Source: Cyanothece sp. BG0011 (GTDB lineage Bacteria; Cyanobacteriota; Cyanobacteriia; Cyanobacteriales; Microcystaceae). Taken from it: a DNA stretch of 43,021 nucleotides. The translations under genes were made by a program, and so were the position numbers. The notes under the pieces are model-generated. The model saw nothing but the letters and a program-made list of their open reading frames with translations, did no database searches and was not told where the DNA came from. Position 1 is the stretch's first letter. Each line of letters begins with the position of its first letter. This document shows, one piece after another, positions 17,896-26,800 of this stretch. Where the stretch lies: contig NZ_PRLH01000012.1 of NCBI RefSeq assembly GCF_003013815.1, positions 1 to 43,021 on the forward strand. The letters run 5' to 3'.

Positions 17896-18444
17896 TTAGG
17901 TAACTACGAATCCTGCAACGATATCGACAACAGAGATAATGAGAAGACTTGCTAAAGGTAACTGTGCCGCTTCAAAGAATCCTTCTTGTCGTTTAATTGC
18001 TAAGAATATTTGTACTCCTGCAATCGCAAGGTAAATAACAACGGCGGCACGAAGGACATTGAAGATCAATTCTGCAAGCTCAGTTGCAGTAGGAAAGGCA
18101 CCTGTCATCCATTGTTCAATGTTGTCTAACCATAGTGCATGGGCGGCTCCACCAAAGTTGACTAAGAAAAAGCCAGTCAAAGCTCCTACGACGACTAATC
18201 GCATTAAAAATCGATGATTATTTAAGTTTCCGTAAAGACTATCCCAGAAACCTAATGCACATCCGAATAGGAGAGCTAAAATAAATAAAGAAATATCTGC
18301 ATGGAGGACACCGAGGATTCCGATTCCAAAGATGGTAATCAGAAGGTATCCGAATTGTGTGTCCTCTTTACTTAGCCGTTTTGTCTTTCTGGCTTCGATT
18401 TTCGAGGGCTTTGGTTCGTAATTTACATCAAAAGCTTGCATCAT
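17896..18444 (-). CDS. VirB2-like pilin, extended N-terminus
   Basis: A 182-residue protein with four hydrophobic segments. The C-terminal half (about residues 110-182), with two helices around AAVVIYLAIAGVQIFLAIKRQEGF, resembles TrbC/VirB2 pilins. The N-terminal half adds LLITIFGIGILGVL and ISLFILALLFGCALGF and is longer than ordinary pilins. Its position before VirB3- and VirB4-like genes supports the role. The start overlaps the previous stop (ATGA), with GAGGAAAA as ribosome site. Confidence 0.5.
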   Translation of the reverse strand: MMQAFDVNYEPKPSKIEARKTKRLSKEDTQFGYLLITIFGIGILGVLHADISLFILALLFGCALGFWDSLYGNLNNHRFLMRLVVVGALTGFFLVNFGGAAHALWLDNIEQWMTGAFPTATELAELIFNVLRAAVVIYLAIAGVQIFLAIKRQEGFFEAAQLPLASLLIISVVDIVAGFVVT

Positions 18445-18806
18445 TTTTCCTCACAGTTTGAAATTTCAAGCAATTCAGTTTCAAGTAATTCGCTTTTAAA
18501 GCGCCTTAATGTTTCGATAAACAACTGTACGGCTTGGTCGTAATGGAACCCGTGACTGCGTATGGTGTCTTTGATAGGAGTAAGACCCTTCTCTCGATAA
18601 ATTTGAGCGAATTCAGACTTACTATGCTGTCCGGTTCTGACACTTAAGTACAATTGCAATGCGTAGAGAGCTTCTAGTTGGCTCCAATCGAGTATGGTTA
18701 CAGTTGAACCTATTCCGATCGCATTTAGGTGCGATCGCCATGTTCGATTACTGGATACTCGCAATACCTCCTTAGCTTGTTTATGGGTAAGTTGGAGTTT
18801 CACCAT
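18441..18806 (-). CDS. Putative DNA-binding protein of the conjugation operon
   Basis: A 121-residue soluble protein. The N-terminus LTHKQAKEVLRVSSNRTWRSHLNAIGI has a helix-turn-helix-like rhythm, followed by helical segments YALQLYLSVRTGQHSKSEFAQIY and YDQAVQLFIETLRRFKSEL. It overlaps the pilin-like gene. It could regulate the transfer operon or act in the relaxosome; no family recognised. Confidence 0.6.
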   Translation of the reverse strand: MVKLQLTHKQAKEVLRVSSNRTWRSHLNAIGIGSTVTILDWSQLEALYALQLYLSVRTGQHSKSEFAQIYREKGLTPIKDTIRSHGFHYDQAVQLFIETLRRFKSELLETELLEISNCEEK

Positions 18807-18974
18807 GATTGGTAAGGATAAACCCCAGAAGAAAACTATGGTGTAGGGGTTCGTGTATATTGTGGGAGTATTTTCTTGATTTGTGAAGGGGTTTACGGTA
18901 GATTGGGCAAGGCTTCTAGGCTTTTCAATGAACTACGGTTTTATCTTTTTCTGTACGTTTTCTCAGAGCTTTCT

Positions 18975-19496
18975 TTATTTCTCACGACATACTTGCATTG
19001 TCTCAACAATGACGTTTATCGAGCTATTTTCATCGAGCCGATTTACTTTATGTGTGCAGGGGTCATTGAGTGAGTGGCTTTGCGCTTTTTCGATCAGCTT
19101 ACCTTTATCCTCTAATACTCCTTTTATGGCACTTTCTTTATATTTTCTGTATTCTTCGGGTACTGTAACTGGATTATCGAGTTGATTTTGATAAAGTGCT
19201 GCCTTGGCAAGATAGCTATTTACTTGAACCGCAGGATTATCATGTTGTGAAATGAGATAGCGCTCAATAGTTTGGAAGTGCCCTCGATGCTTTTCTATCG
19301 GGCTATCGACCATCTCAATTAAATCGCTATGATAATCTGGCTCAGGAAGTGGCAAATAGTCAATAGCTTTACCTACTTGTCGGAAACCGAATTTAATTCC
19401 TGTGTCTAACCATACCAACAGCACCAATGGGCCTAATCCTGTCATATATATAGGACTGAGTAGAAGAACGAGTAATCCTAGTAATGGATTTTTCAC
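18975..19496 (-). CDS. Membrane-anchored protein linked to the relaxase gene
   Basis: A 173-residue protein with an N-terminal hydrophobic stretch (LLGLLVLLLSPIYMTGLGPLVLLVWL, residues 5-30) and a soluble helical remainder. Its start overlaps the relaxase stop by four bases, so it is coupled to it. The 168-base gap after it (18807-18974) shows no gene and may hold a promoter for the secretion genes. Function unknown. Confidence 0.6.
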   Translation of the reverse strand: MKNPLLGLLVLLLSPIYMTGLGPLVLLVWLDTGIKFGFRQVGKAIDYLPLPEPDYHSDLIEMVDSPIEKHRGHFQTIERYLISQHDNPAVQVNSYLAKAALYQNQLDNPVTVPEEYRKYKESAIKGVLEDKGKLIEKAQSHSLNDPCTHKVNRLDENSSINVIVETMQVCREK

Positions 19497-20536
19497 TGTA
19501 ATACCTCCTTGGCGTGGCTTCTTGCTACGGCTGACTGTGCTTTACGATATATGGTATCAATATATCGTAAAGCTTTATTTCTCTGGTAATTTTCTGATTG
19601 CTTATAACGTCCGATTACAGGACTTTGAGTAAGTACCCTTTTAACTGATTTGTTAGAATATCCGTTTTTCAGTAATCTGCAAGCAATTAGAATGTCTCTT
19701 GTCTGGGGGTCTACCTTTTCTGAGAATTTAGAAGCTAAAGTTTGATAAACCTTTTCTAACTGACTTCTCTCTTGAGTTACTAGGGAGGCTTGGTTTTCCC
19801 TTAGTTGCTGTTGAATGCGAGTCCAACTATACCGCTTTCCTAATTTCCCCCCTCCAAAAGCGATCCCGTTATAGCTGAAGGATATCCCACTAATCGTTTT
19901 GTCTTTGCGTTTTCTAAATCTTGTTTCAATCCCCTCGGTTTTAAGCTTATTTTTTAGGTCTTCGGGTGAGGTAATGGTAGGCAGAATCTTGTCTAAAGCG
20001 TCTTGAATAACGACTCGTGGCAGAGGTGTTTGCGTTCTTGCTTGCATCCGTTGTTCTCCAGTCGTAGGAGATTTTCGTTCCTTTCCCCGACTTGGTTCTA
20101 CCACTTGAAGATTGTAAGCAGATTCTAGCTTACGTATCGCTGCCTCAGTACGATATTTTGACCACGCATCGTCAACAGCGCTTCCATCAACAATACTGAT
20201 TCGATTCGCCACGATGTGAATATGGTTATGGTCTGCATCAGTGTGTCGATAAACAACATATTGATGTTTATCAAAGCCCATTTCTCGCAGGTAATCTTGG
20301 GCGATTTTTTTCCACGTTTCATTATCAAGGTTCTCGTCTTTAGCCGTTGACAATGACGTATGCCAAACATAGCGATTAATCGTTCTGTGTAATGCTTGTC
20401 CTCTTCTAAATTCCCTTGCAATATTCACCGGGTCGTTAAAGGCGACATTACCACCGACTTGATACGCGCCTTCTTTGTCGGCGACATACCTTAACAAGCT
20501 GTAGGCATCTCTTCCGTGAGTTACTTTACCAATCAC
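19493..20536 (-). CDS. mobA: Conjugative relaxase (MobA/VirD2-like, MOBP type)
   Basis: The product contains HTDADHNHIHIVANR, the metal-binding histidine triad of HUH relaxases (H103, H105, H107 from the chosen start), and a candidate nicking tyrosine in SLLRYVADKEGA near the N-terminus. I place the start at GTG 20536, because GGAGAAAGTAGA lies just before it and GTGA overlaps the MobC-like stop; a TTG at 20560 would add eight residues. The enzyme nicks oriT and pilots the strand. It is about 347 residues, without helicase or primase domain. The frame is intact. Confidence 0.88.
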   Translation of the reverse strand: MIGKVTHGRDAYSLLRYVADKEGAYQVGGNVAFNDPVNIAREFRRGQALHRTINRYVWHTSLSTAKDENLDNETWKKIAQDYLREMGFDKHQYVVYRHTDADHNHIHIVANRISIVDGSAVDDAWSKYRTEAAIRKLESAYNLQVVEPSRGKERKSPTTGEQRMQARTQTPLPRVVIQDALDKILPTITSPEDLKNKLKTEGIETRFRKRKDKTISGISFSYNGIAFGGGKLGKRYSWTRIQQQLRENQASLVTQERSQLEKVYQTLASKFSEKVDPQTRDILIACRLLKNGYSNKSVKRVLTQSPVIGRYKQSENYQRNKALRYIDTIYRKAQSAVARSHAKEVLQ

Positions 20537-20829
20537 TCTACTTTCTCCATTCCGATACAAGCAGCTCTCAATGTTTTGATTTTCTCTAGAACTTTAGTCA
20601 AGTCAATCTTAGCTCCACCTGTCACCATACTCTCAACCTCTGCTTGAAGCGACGCTAGGTCCAGGTATAATTCCCTTGCTTCTCTGGGACTGTTTTTCTT
20701 TGGGAATTGTTTTTTGCTGATCAGTATTCTAAAAAAATCGCTCACAGATAGTCCTCTTGATTTAGCTTCTTTCTTGACTGTTTGATATTCATCTTTGGGT
20801 ACTCGGAGTCTTATTTCTTGCTGTTCCAT
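20533..20829 (-). CDS. MobC-like relaxosome accessory protein
   Basis: A 98-residue protein beginning EIRLRVPKDEYQTVKKEAKSRGLSVSDFFRILI, a ribbon-helix-helix pattern (beta strand, two helices) as in MobC/TraY/NikA accessory proteins that bind oriT. A helical C-terminus follows. It is the first gene of the minus-strand transfer operon and faces the candidate oriT. The stop overlaps the relaxase start. Confidence 0.75.
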   Translation of the reverse strand: MEQQEIRLRVPKDEYQTVKKEAKSRGLSVSDFFRILISKKQFPKKNSPREARELYLDLASLQAEVESMVTGGAKIDLTKVLEKIKTLRAACIGMEKVE

Positions 20830-21093
20830 AACCTTGGATTATCCTTTTTCTTCGATTATATTTCATTAGTCTCACTCAACACTGCTTGCTTCGTCGACTA
20901 CCCGCCGAATCGACCTTGACATGAAGCACTGAAAGCGCACAATGATGCACGTTACAAGCACGTTTTAGGAGATGCGAAAGTGTGTAAGAGTTCGCAAAAC
21001 GTGCAAAGCCGTGCACATCCGCCAGTCCAAAATCGTTAATTTCAGCAATTGGTGTGTATAGTGAAAAAAAGAGAACTGAAGGAGAAGGTAAAA
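20830..21093. other. Candidate oriT / intergenic control region
   Basis: This gap lies between divergent relaxosome and partition operons, the usual place for oriT. It holds an inverted pair GCACGTTTT (20958-20966) and AAAACGTGC (20996-21004), several further GCAC/GTGC words, and AACACTGCTTGCTTCGTC (20878-20895) followed by CGCCGAATCGACC. A close copy of the last two blocks occurs at 28222-28260. Promoters for both operons must also lie here. The nick site cannot be assigned from sequence alone. Confidence 0.5.
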
Positions 21094-22248
21094 ATGTCAG
21101 AATTGACCATGGCCTTAGACTTCGGATCGAGTTTGGGACGAGCTATTTACACCACTAGCAATAGTTATATTAAACCCGAACTTCTACTCTTAGACCCTCA
21201 TGTCGTAGAAGTCCCTAATATTGCTATTGCCAATTACGAGAAATACAAAGTGGGTAATCCCAGTCCTCAAGACTCATCTTGGGTCAATCTCAATGATACT
21301 TATTTTGCGGTAGGCTTCCTGGCTAAGCGCCAATTCAGTACAATTCATTGCTTGAATTCTTTAAAAATTGATTCGGCTATTCCATTGACCTTGGCTATGG
21401 TTGGCGCAGTCGCAGAAATCAAGGGATTAGGTACAACTTTCAGTTTAGACTTAGGTGTGTTACTCCCTTGGTCTGAATTTAAAGACAAAGATAAACTCAA
21501 ATCGGTTTTAGAATCCGCATTACAGAGTTTTGAATACCGAGGTCAGCAATACCATGTGACCTTAGAAAGATTCGATGCGTTACCAGAAGGCGGGGGACTC
21601 TTTGCTAGAGGACGAGTTGCTTCTAAAGGTAAGCCGATGAAGCGGGTTACTGAAACTAACTTAGTTGTTCTGATGATCGGCTATCGCAATGCTTCAATCC
21701 TAGTAGTAGAACGAGGAGAATTGACCATAGGGCTAACCAGTGAGTTTGGATTTTCCCAAATGATTACTAAGATAAAAACGTTTATATCAGGGCAATCTGA
21801 AGAAGTTTTAATCCCCGCGATTTGTACAGGGAAATCAATTAGCGATCGCACCTTAGAACGATTAGCCCGTAGTCAAAGAGCCGAACTCAGAGAAGCAGAA
21901 AAAAAAGAGATTAAAGATGCTATCGAAGACTCTCAGCAAGAATATGTGGCGACGTTGACTAATTGGATTAGTCAGCAAATCCCCCCTCATTTAGAAATCG
22001 ATGAGATTTTACTGGGTGGTGGTACAGCAAAATATTTTAAACGTAATCTCACTACCTTACTAAAGTCTTATGGGGCTCAAATTAATTGGTCACAATCCCT
22101 TGAAAAGCGAGTGGTGCAAACATTCGGTAATGAAGTGTCGAAGAATTACTTAGCCTCTCGATTAGCGGATGTATATGGCTTGTTTTATAGACTACTGAAA
22201 AAGCCCCTACCACGGCTTAAGGAGGTGGCAACTCGTGAATCGGCTTAA
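21094..22248 (+). CDS. parM: ParM/StbA-like plasmid segregation actin
   Basis: Start chosen at MSELTMALDFG (21094), after AAGGAGAAGG; an upstream ATG at 21049 would add 15 residues. The actin-fold phosphate-1 loop is ALDFGSSLGRAIY (residues 6-18) and the adenosine motif is EILLGGGTAKYF (about 305). The middle phosphate-2 motif reads VVLMIGYRNASILV, without the usual aspartate, so it is diverged. ParM filaments push plasmid copies apart. The following overlapping gene is the likely adaptor. Confidence 0.75.
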   Translation: MSELTMALDFGSSLGRAIYTTSNSYIKPELLLLDPHVVEVPNIAIANYEKYKVGNPSPQDSSWVNLNDTYFAVGFLAKRQFSTIHCLNSLKIDSAIPLTLAMVGAVAEIKGLGTTFSLDLGVLLPWSEFKDKDKLKSVLESALQSFEYRGQQYHVTLERFDALPEGGGLFARGRVASKGKPMKRVTETNLVVLMIGYRNASILVVERGELTIGLTSEFGFSQMITKIKTFISGQSEEVLIPAICTGKSISDRTLERLARSQRAELREAEKKEIKDAIEDSQQEYVATLTNWISQQIPPHLEIDEILLGGGTAKYFKRNLTTLLKSYGAQINWSQSLEKRVVQTFGNEVSKNYLASRLADVYGLFYRLLKKPLPRLKEVATRESA

Positions 22249-22660
22249 TTTCCAATTTCGACACCAACCCACAGAAGATAGTCGCTACGCCCCTTTGATT
22301 TACTACTACAACAAAGCAAAGCAAGACTTAGTGGTTCCTAAAAAGGATTTTGTTATGAATGCTCTCGAAGCGTTTTGGCTACCATTTGCAGTGAAATGGT
22401 CAGGAGGTTCTTCAGAAGAAGTCGCTAATGCCGTGACGCGCTCTGTTTATCTCCTCGAACATCACATCGAACTACTCCGATATCGATTCGGAGCTAAGAC
22501 GATGCAACCGACTGTATCTTCTCCTCCAACTCCTCTCTACCCTAACCGACATAGCTTTACTGAGTCGGTAGCAGAAGACGAGGTAGAAGATGACCTTAAC
22601 TTCGATGAAGATTGTCGTGATTACGACGAAGAAGATTCCTTACTCGATTCAATGTTTTAA
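22235..22660 (+). CDS. ParR/StbB-like partition adaptor (putative)
   Basis: A 141-residue protein starting at GTG 22235 after AAGGAGGTGG, overlapping parM by 14 bases. The N-terminal half is basic and helical (YYNKAKQDLVVPKKDFVMNALEAFWLPFAV) and the C-terminus is strongly acidic (EDEVEDDLNFDEDCRDYDEEDS). A DNA-binding N-terminus plus a tail contacting the actin fits ParR-type adaptors. The assignment rests on position. Confidence 0.5.
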   Translation: MNRLNFQFRHQPTEDSRYAPLIYYYNKAKQDLVVPKKDFVMNALEAFWLPFAVKWSGGSSEEVANAVTRSVYLLEHHIELLRYRFGAKTMQPTVSSPPTPLYPNRHSFTESVAEDEVEDDLNFDEDCRDYDEEDSLLDSMF

Positions 22661-22677
22661 TTACTCTGAGGTTTATT

Positions 22678-23214
22678 ATGAGCTATACCAAAGATCAATT
22701 ACAAAAAGAGTTCTCATTAGATGATGCCGACTTCAAAGAGACCATCAAAGCTATCGGTCTTCGTTCAAGTAAAAAGAACTTTACCCAAAAAGAGCGAAAT
22801 CGTATCGAGGAAGCTATAAAGCTCTTTGATTCAGGTGCCGCAAGTTCCTACGAAGACATGGCTAACTACTTCAAGCAAAAGTACCCTGCCAGTGTAGATA
22901 GTAGCATTACGGCTCAGTTAGACCAACAAGCCGTACAAACAGGGCTACAGCTAGGAGAGCGACAAGCTCAGATTATGAGTCAAGTGATTCCGCAAGTGAC
23001 TGTCAAGCGATTGGCCCAAATGATTGAGTCCGGACAACTTAAAGAGAATTTCCAACAATATTGGAGCCAAGCGACACAGGAGGGGGAGGACATCAACGTC
23101 TCGGAGTTGGTGGACGACTACCTGGAAACGTATCAAATAACAGGGGATTCAGCCCCGACGAACTTACTCAACTCATCGACGGAATCATCGGAGAACGACT
23201 CCGACTTGCCTTAG
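22678..23214 (+). CDS. Putative DNA-binding protein of the partition operon
   Basis: A 178-residue soluble protein. The N-terminal 60 residues (YTKDQLQKEFSLDDADFKETIKAIGL...FTQKERNRIEEAIKLF) look like a winged or MerR-type helix-turn-helix, and the middle is helical and glutamine-rich. TCTGAGG lies 9-15 bases before the ATG. The last 154 bases overlap the next open frame. It may be a partition or copy-control regulator; family not recognised. Confidence 0.65.
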   Translation: MSYTKDQLQKEFSLDDADFKETIKAIGLRSSKKNFTQKERNRIEEAIKLFDSGAASSYEDMANYFKQKYPASVDSSITAQLDQQAVQTGLQLGERQAQIMSQVIPQVTVKRLAQMIESGQLKENFQQYWSQATQEGEDINVSELVDDYLETYQITGDSAPTNLLNSSTESSENDSDLP

Positions 23215-23474
23215 AGCAAAATCAACAGTACGTCGAAGTTGAGGCGAAGCGTATTCAAGTCGAACGGGAACGCAGTAAAGTATTTTGGAAAAAAGTTCGC
23301 ACTTGGGCCAGCTTTATCAATAATTGGTCTTGGGCAGCCGTTATTGTGGTTGGTAGTTTTTCCACTGGAATTTACATCGGACTCAACCTTCTTCCTAGCG
23401 GTGTCGTATGTCCTTCTGAGTCTAGCCCCTGTTATTGGCTAAGGATTGACGGGAGAAAGACAGCCCCAAAATAG
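23061..23474 (+). CDS. Single-pass membrane protein overlapping the previous gene; start uncertain
   Basis: The convincing part begins at about FSPDELTQLIDGIIGERLRLAL, continues as a charged coiled coil (EQNQQYVEVEAKRIQVERERSKVFWKK) and ends with one membrane segment (WAAVIVVGSFSTGIYIGLNLL). The only standard start in frame is TTG 23061, deep inside the upstream gene, and the residues it adds (GGGGHQRLG...) look like shadow translation. Either an unusual start is used, or a -1 frameshift from the upstream gene makes a fusion. An AGGAGGGGGAGG stretch lies at 23080-23091. Confidence 0.5.
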   Translation: MEPSDTGGGGHQRLGVGGRLPGNVSNNRGFSPDELTQLIDGIIGERLRLALEQNQQYVEVEAKRIQVERERSKVFWKKVRTWASFINNWSWAAVIVVGSFSTGIYIGLNLLPSGVVCPSESSPCYWLRIDGRKTAPK

Positions 23475-23508
23475 CCTAAAGTTTGCTCTGGGACTACTTT
23501 TCACCTTT

Positions 23509-23554
23509 TCGCAGCAATGTCTATTTTTCTTATACATTATAGAGTTTGCTGCGG
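23509..23554. promoter_or_regulatory. 46-bp palindromic element, copy 3
   Basis: Arms TCGCAGCAAT and TTTGCTGCGG around a core with CTTATACATTATAG. Lies between the convergent partition operon and the 86-aa gene, with no start codon close by, so here it is not an obvious promoter. Confidence 0.7.
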
Positions 23555-23563
23555 ATTCGAGAG

Positions 23564-23585
23564 AAGTCTACGAGCCGTAGACTTT
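23564..23585 (+). terminator. Hairpin at the end of the partition operon
   Basis: AAGTCTACG and CGTAGACTT pair around AGC, followed by a short T stretch. A nearly identical hairpin (GTCTAC-GGTTC-GTAGAC) occurs at 36979-36995, so it may be a dispersed repeat as well as a terminator. Confidence 0.5.
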
Positions 23586-23844
23586 AAATTAAGTCCTCTA
23601 AGTCGATATATCCTTCACTGAGTTGTTCGCTGATATCAAGTCCAGACCTAGCAATACCTCGGTCTCTGATTTTACTTCTAGCTTCATTTACTTCTTCTAA
23701 AGCTTCCCTGGCTCTATCTTCGGCTTGGCTAATCTCTTCTTCTGTCCAACCTTTCTTTAATAATTTACGCCGTTGATTTGGGTACATATTTCCCTGCTTG
23801 TCGTAATTAGCTGAGATTTCGATTGGCGGGATCAACATAGTCAT
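23584..23844 (-). CDS. Unknown 86-aa charged protein divergent from the polymerase gene
   Basis: A small protein with a central helical, glutamate/arginine-rich segment (GWTEEEISQAEDRAREALEEVNEARSKIRDRG). AAGGAAA precedes the ATG. It shares a 48-base divergent promoter region with the 1035-aa polymerase-like gene, which suggests joint regulation. No family recognised. Confidence 0.6.
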   Translation of the reverse strand: MTMLIPPIEISANYDKQGNMYPNQRRKLLKKGWTEEEISQAEDRAREALEEVNEARSKIRDRGIARSGLDISEQLSEGYIDLEDLI

Positions 23845-23892
23845 TTTCCTTGATTACTCCAAAGGCTAACATTAGTTCTTATATATTACATT

Positions 23893-26800
23893 ATGGGCAT
23901 AGAATTAACTCATTTTGACACGAAAACCCGTCAACCTCTTAATATTGATGAGAAAATCGACAACTGTATTGCCGAGTATCTCTTTCCAGAGGCTAAGTTC
24001 CAAATTGGTCACATGGACCCAGAAACGGTAAAAGAGAATGATTTAGCCCCTCGCCCTGATCGATCTCTTCAATTCTCTTCAGGTAAACGCCTTTATTACT
24101 CTAATGAGTTAGTCGGGGAACAATTGTTTCCTAAGCCAAGCGATCGCGCGGCCTATGGGTCTTTGCCTTTTACACCAGTTAATAAACGATTAGATATCAA
24201 ACAAGCACGCGTTTTAGTGATTGATGATGAGACTGGGAACAGTGGTGGGGTTCTCCATGACAAAGAATTTGCTAAAAATCTCGTTGGAGATTGCTATGGC
24301 AAAATGAGCTTTGAATTAGCCCAAGAATTGACAGGCAAAGATAATACTCCGATTCAGTTTCGCCTAGGGATTAGACCCCAAGAAGGAAATGACGCGTTTC
24401 GTATTGCCAAAGGGACATTAGCCCCTGATATTCGCCTCGATGACCTTGGGTCAACCCAAAACGACAGAGGCATCAAAGTCGAAGCCGATGCCAATGTTGT
24501 TAAAGACCTGAATCTCGGTGAATATGACTTTATCTTAGCATCGAGTATGTTCAAGGGTAGAAAAGGAGAGCAGGCGATCGCACCAGGAAGCTATAAGTTA
24601 AACCTTGGACTCGGACTTAAGACAGAAGCCGAATATGGTAAACAAAAGTTGGGGGTCCAAGTCTTGGTCAATTACCCCAAAGGTGTCGAGCAGGACATTT
24701 TGCCGATTGTCAAAAAGAAAGCACGGGAATTACGAGATTCTCTCGATAGTCCTGCAGCGTTAGCAAACGCCTTCATTAAGTATTACGAGGATAAGCAAGA
24801 GCTTCAAGCCACGGCCACTGAGGAAGAAAAAGAATTCTTGCCATTATTCGATGCCTTTGAAGAAGAACCTGCGCGTCTTTCTAGCGAAGAAGCTCTGTAT
24901 AAGCTACTAAAAACAGATCTCGATAACCACGGTCAACTCTTAGAACATCCCTATGTCGTTGACCAACTTAAAGGTTTTGTCCAATCTCGATGGAAAGAGT
25001 TGGGGTTTTCTGGTGGGGTTCGTATTAAATCAGCCCTTGCACAACCAACAAATAAATTAGGCGAAGATGAAATCTGTGCCCCTAACCTCCCTGACGGTAA
25101 AGAGGTTATTGTTACGCGATCGCCATTGGTAAATTCTAATGGCGTTATCATTCTTAAAAATAAGCATATCCCAGAATTGATGCGGTTGAACGGGTCAATT
25201 CATATCAATCCAACTACCGCAGCCAAACACCTCCAAGCTGACTTTGACGGCGATCGCCTTGCTTATGAACGGGCTGATAAGTACCCTACCCTGGCAGCCG
25301 AAATCAAAGATAAACTATTACCTCAAAACCGTTACCCTGATATCGTTAAGCGCGATAAAGTCCCTTACACGGGTTCTTTTGAGAAAATCGCTATTCAATG
25401 TGCCGACAATCAAATTGGCCTGATTGCTAATCAGATAATGAAGTCCGTTGCTATTTACAACGATACCTATGCCCGTCCTGATGAAGAAAAACCAGAAATG
25501 GTAAAGAAAGCTGCTTACTATTATCGAGGGGTTCTCGCTAAGGCTGAGAAAAAAGGAATCGATATTCCTAAGACCTACTCTAGCCAAATGAAACGCGTAG
25601 CGCAGTTAGCTGATGTCAAACAACTTCACTCTGGTCATATTGATGGAGCATTAGCAACGATTCGTTCAATTCAGCTAAACGCCGTGGCTGACTTAGGTAA
25701 CGAACTTCAAGTTGCTGTGGACGGTCCTAAATCCGCGTCTCGACCGAACATGGATAAGTTTGCTGTTATTAAAGCAGCTAGTAACTGTGTCAAAGTCGGG
25801 TTTATGCCTGATAGGAAGGATCAAGATGTGTTTTTGGATCGACCTGCTATGGTTACGACTTATTCTCCTATCGATACCATGCTTCGGGCTGTCAATACTG
25901 AATTCATGGAAAGCACGCTGAGTATAACACCTCGCCTCACTCATACCTTCCGTGATCTCTTTCCTAAGCCCGATGACCAATACCTCGACATTGCCAAAGA
26001 AATTCAAGGCGAGTTCAATGACCGTTTGAAACACGCCATGGAAATGAGTAATATCTATAATAACAATCCTGAACTGGCTCAGACTCATTTACGTTTACCT
26101 TGGAAAGATCAGCAGATTCCTATTACACGCTCTGATTTGAGAGATCCTTCTATTGCCATTGACCAGGAACTTACGGTTAGTATCAGCCCTCGACCCGGCG
26201 ATTTAGATATTCCTAACCGTGAGGTTGCTTACGCTCATATTGATGGTGAAAAGAAGCTGTTAGGGGCGGTCGCTATCAACGACCTTACTACGGCTGGCGA
26301 AACGATTAAGCCTTTTAAGACAGAACCTTTAATTGTTCCGGGTATCACTGAAAGTCAAGTTGAAGTGGCATGGCGATCGCTTGATAGTTACACCAGAGCG
26401 ATTCAAGACAAATACGATTCTGGTGAAAAAGCTCAGATTGCCCAAGGAATGTGGCACGTCTCTCACTCTCGGAGTGAATTTGCTACAAAGAAGGCTCTGG
26501 CTGCGTTCCGAGTATTTCCTGAAGAGTCCTTAGCCCAACTCAAAGAACTTCAACTCGACCAACTCCAAGTAGTGGGGTTACAGTACGACACCAATAAATT
26601 CAAAGGTCAAGACTTAGAAAGTCAGACGCTTCAATGCGAGATGGTTATGCAAGAAATTCCCAGTAAGAATGGACCGAAGCTAATGCGCGGGGTAGCCGTC
26701 GAGGGTCAATTTCTTGGACCCCTTCAACAAGAATCCCCCGGATATCCCATCGATACGATTTTCAAAGCTGAATTCGTCCCCGATCCCCCCGCCAAGGCGA

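Noticed and set aside
25693-26088. 131-aa minus-strand ORF inside the polymerase gene
   Set aside because: Antisense shadow of a gene with clear conserved motifs; no start signals.
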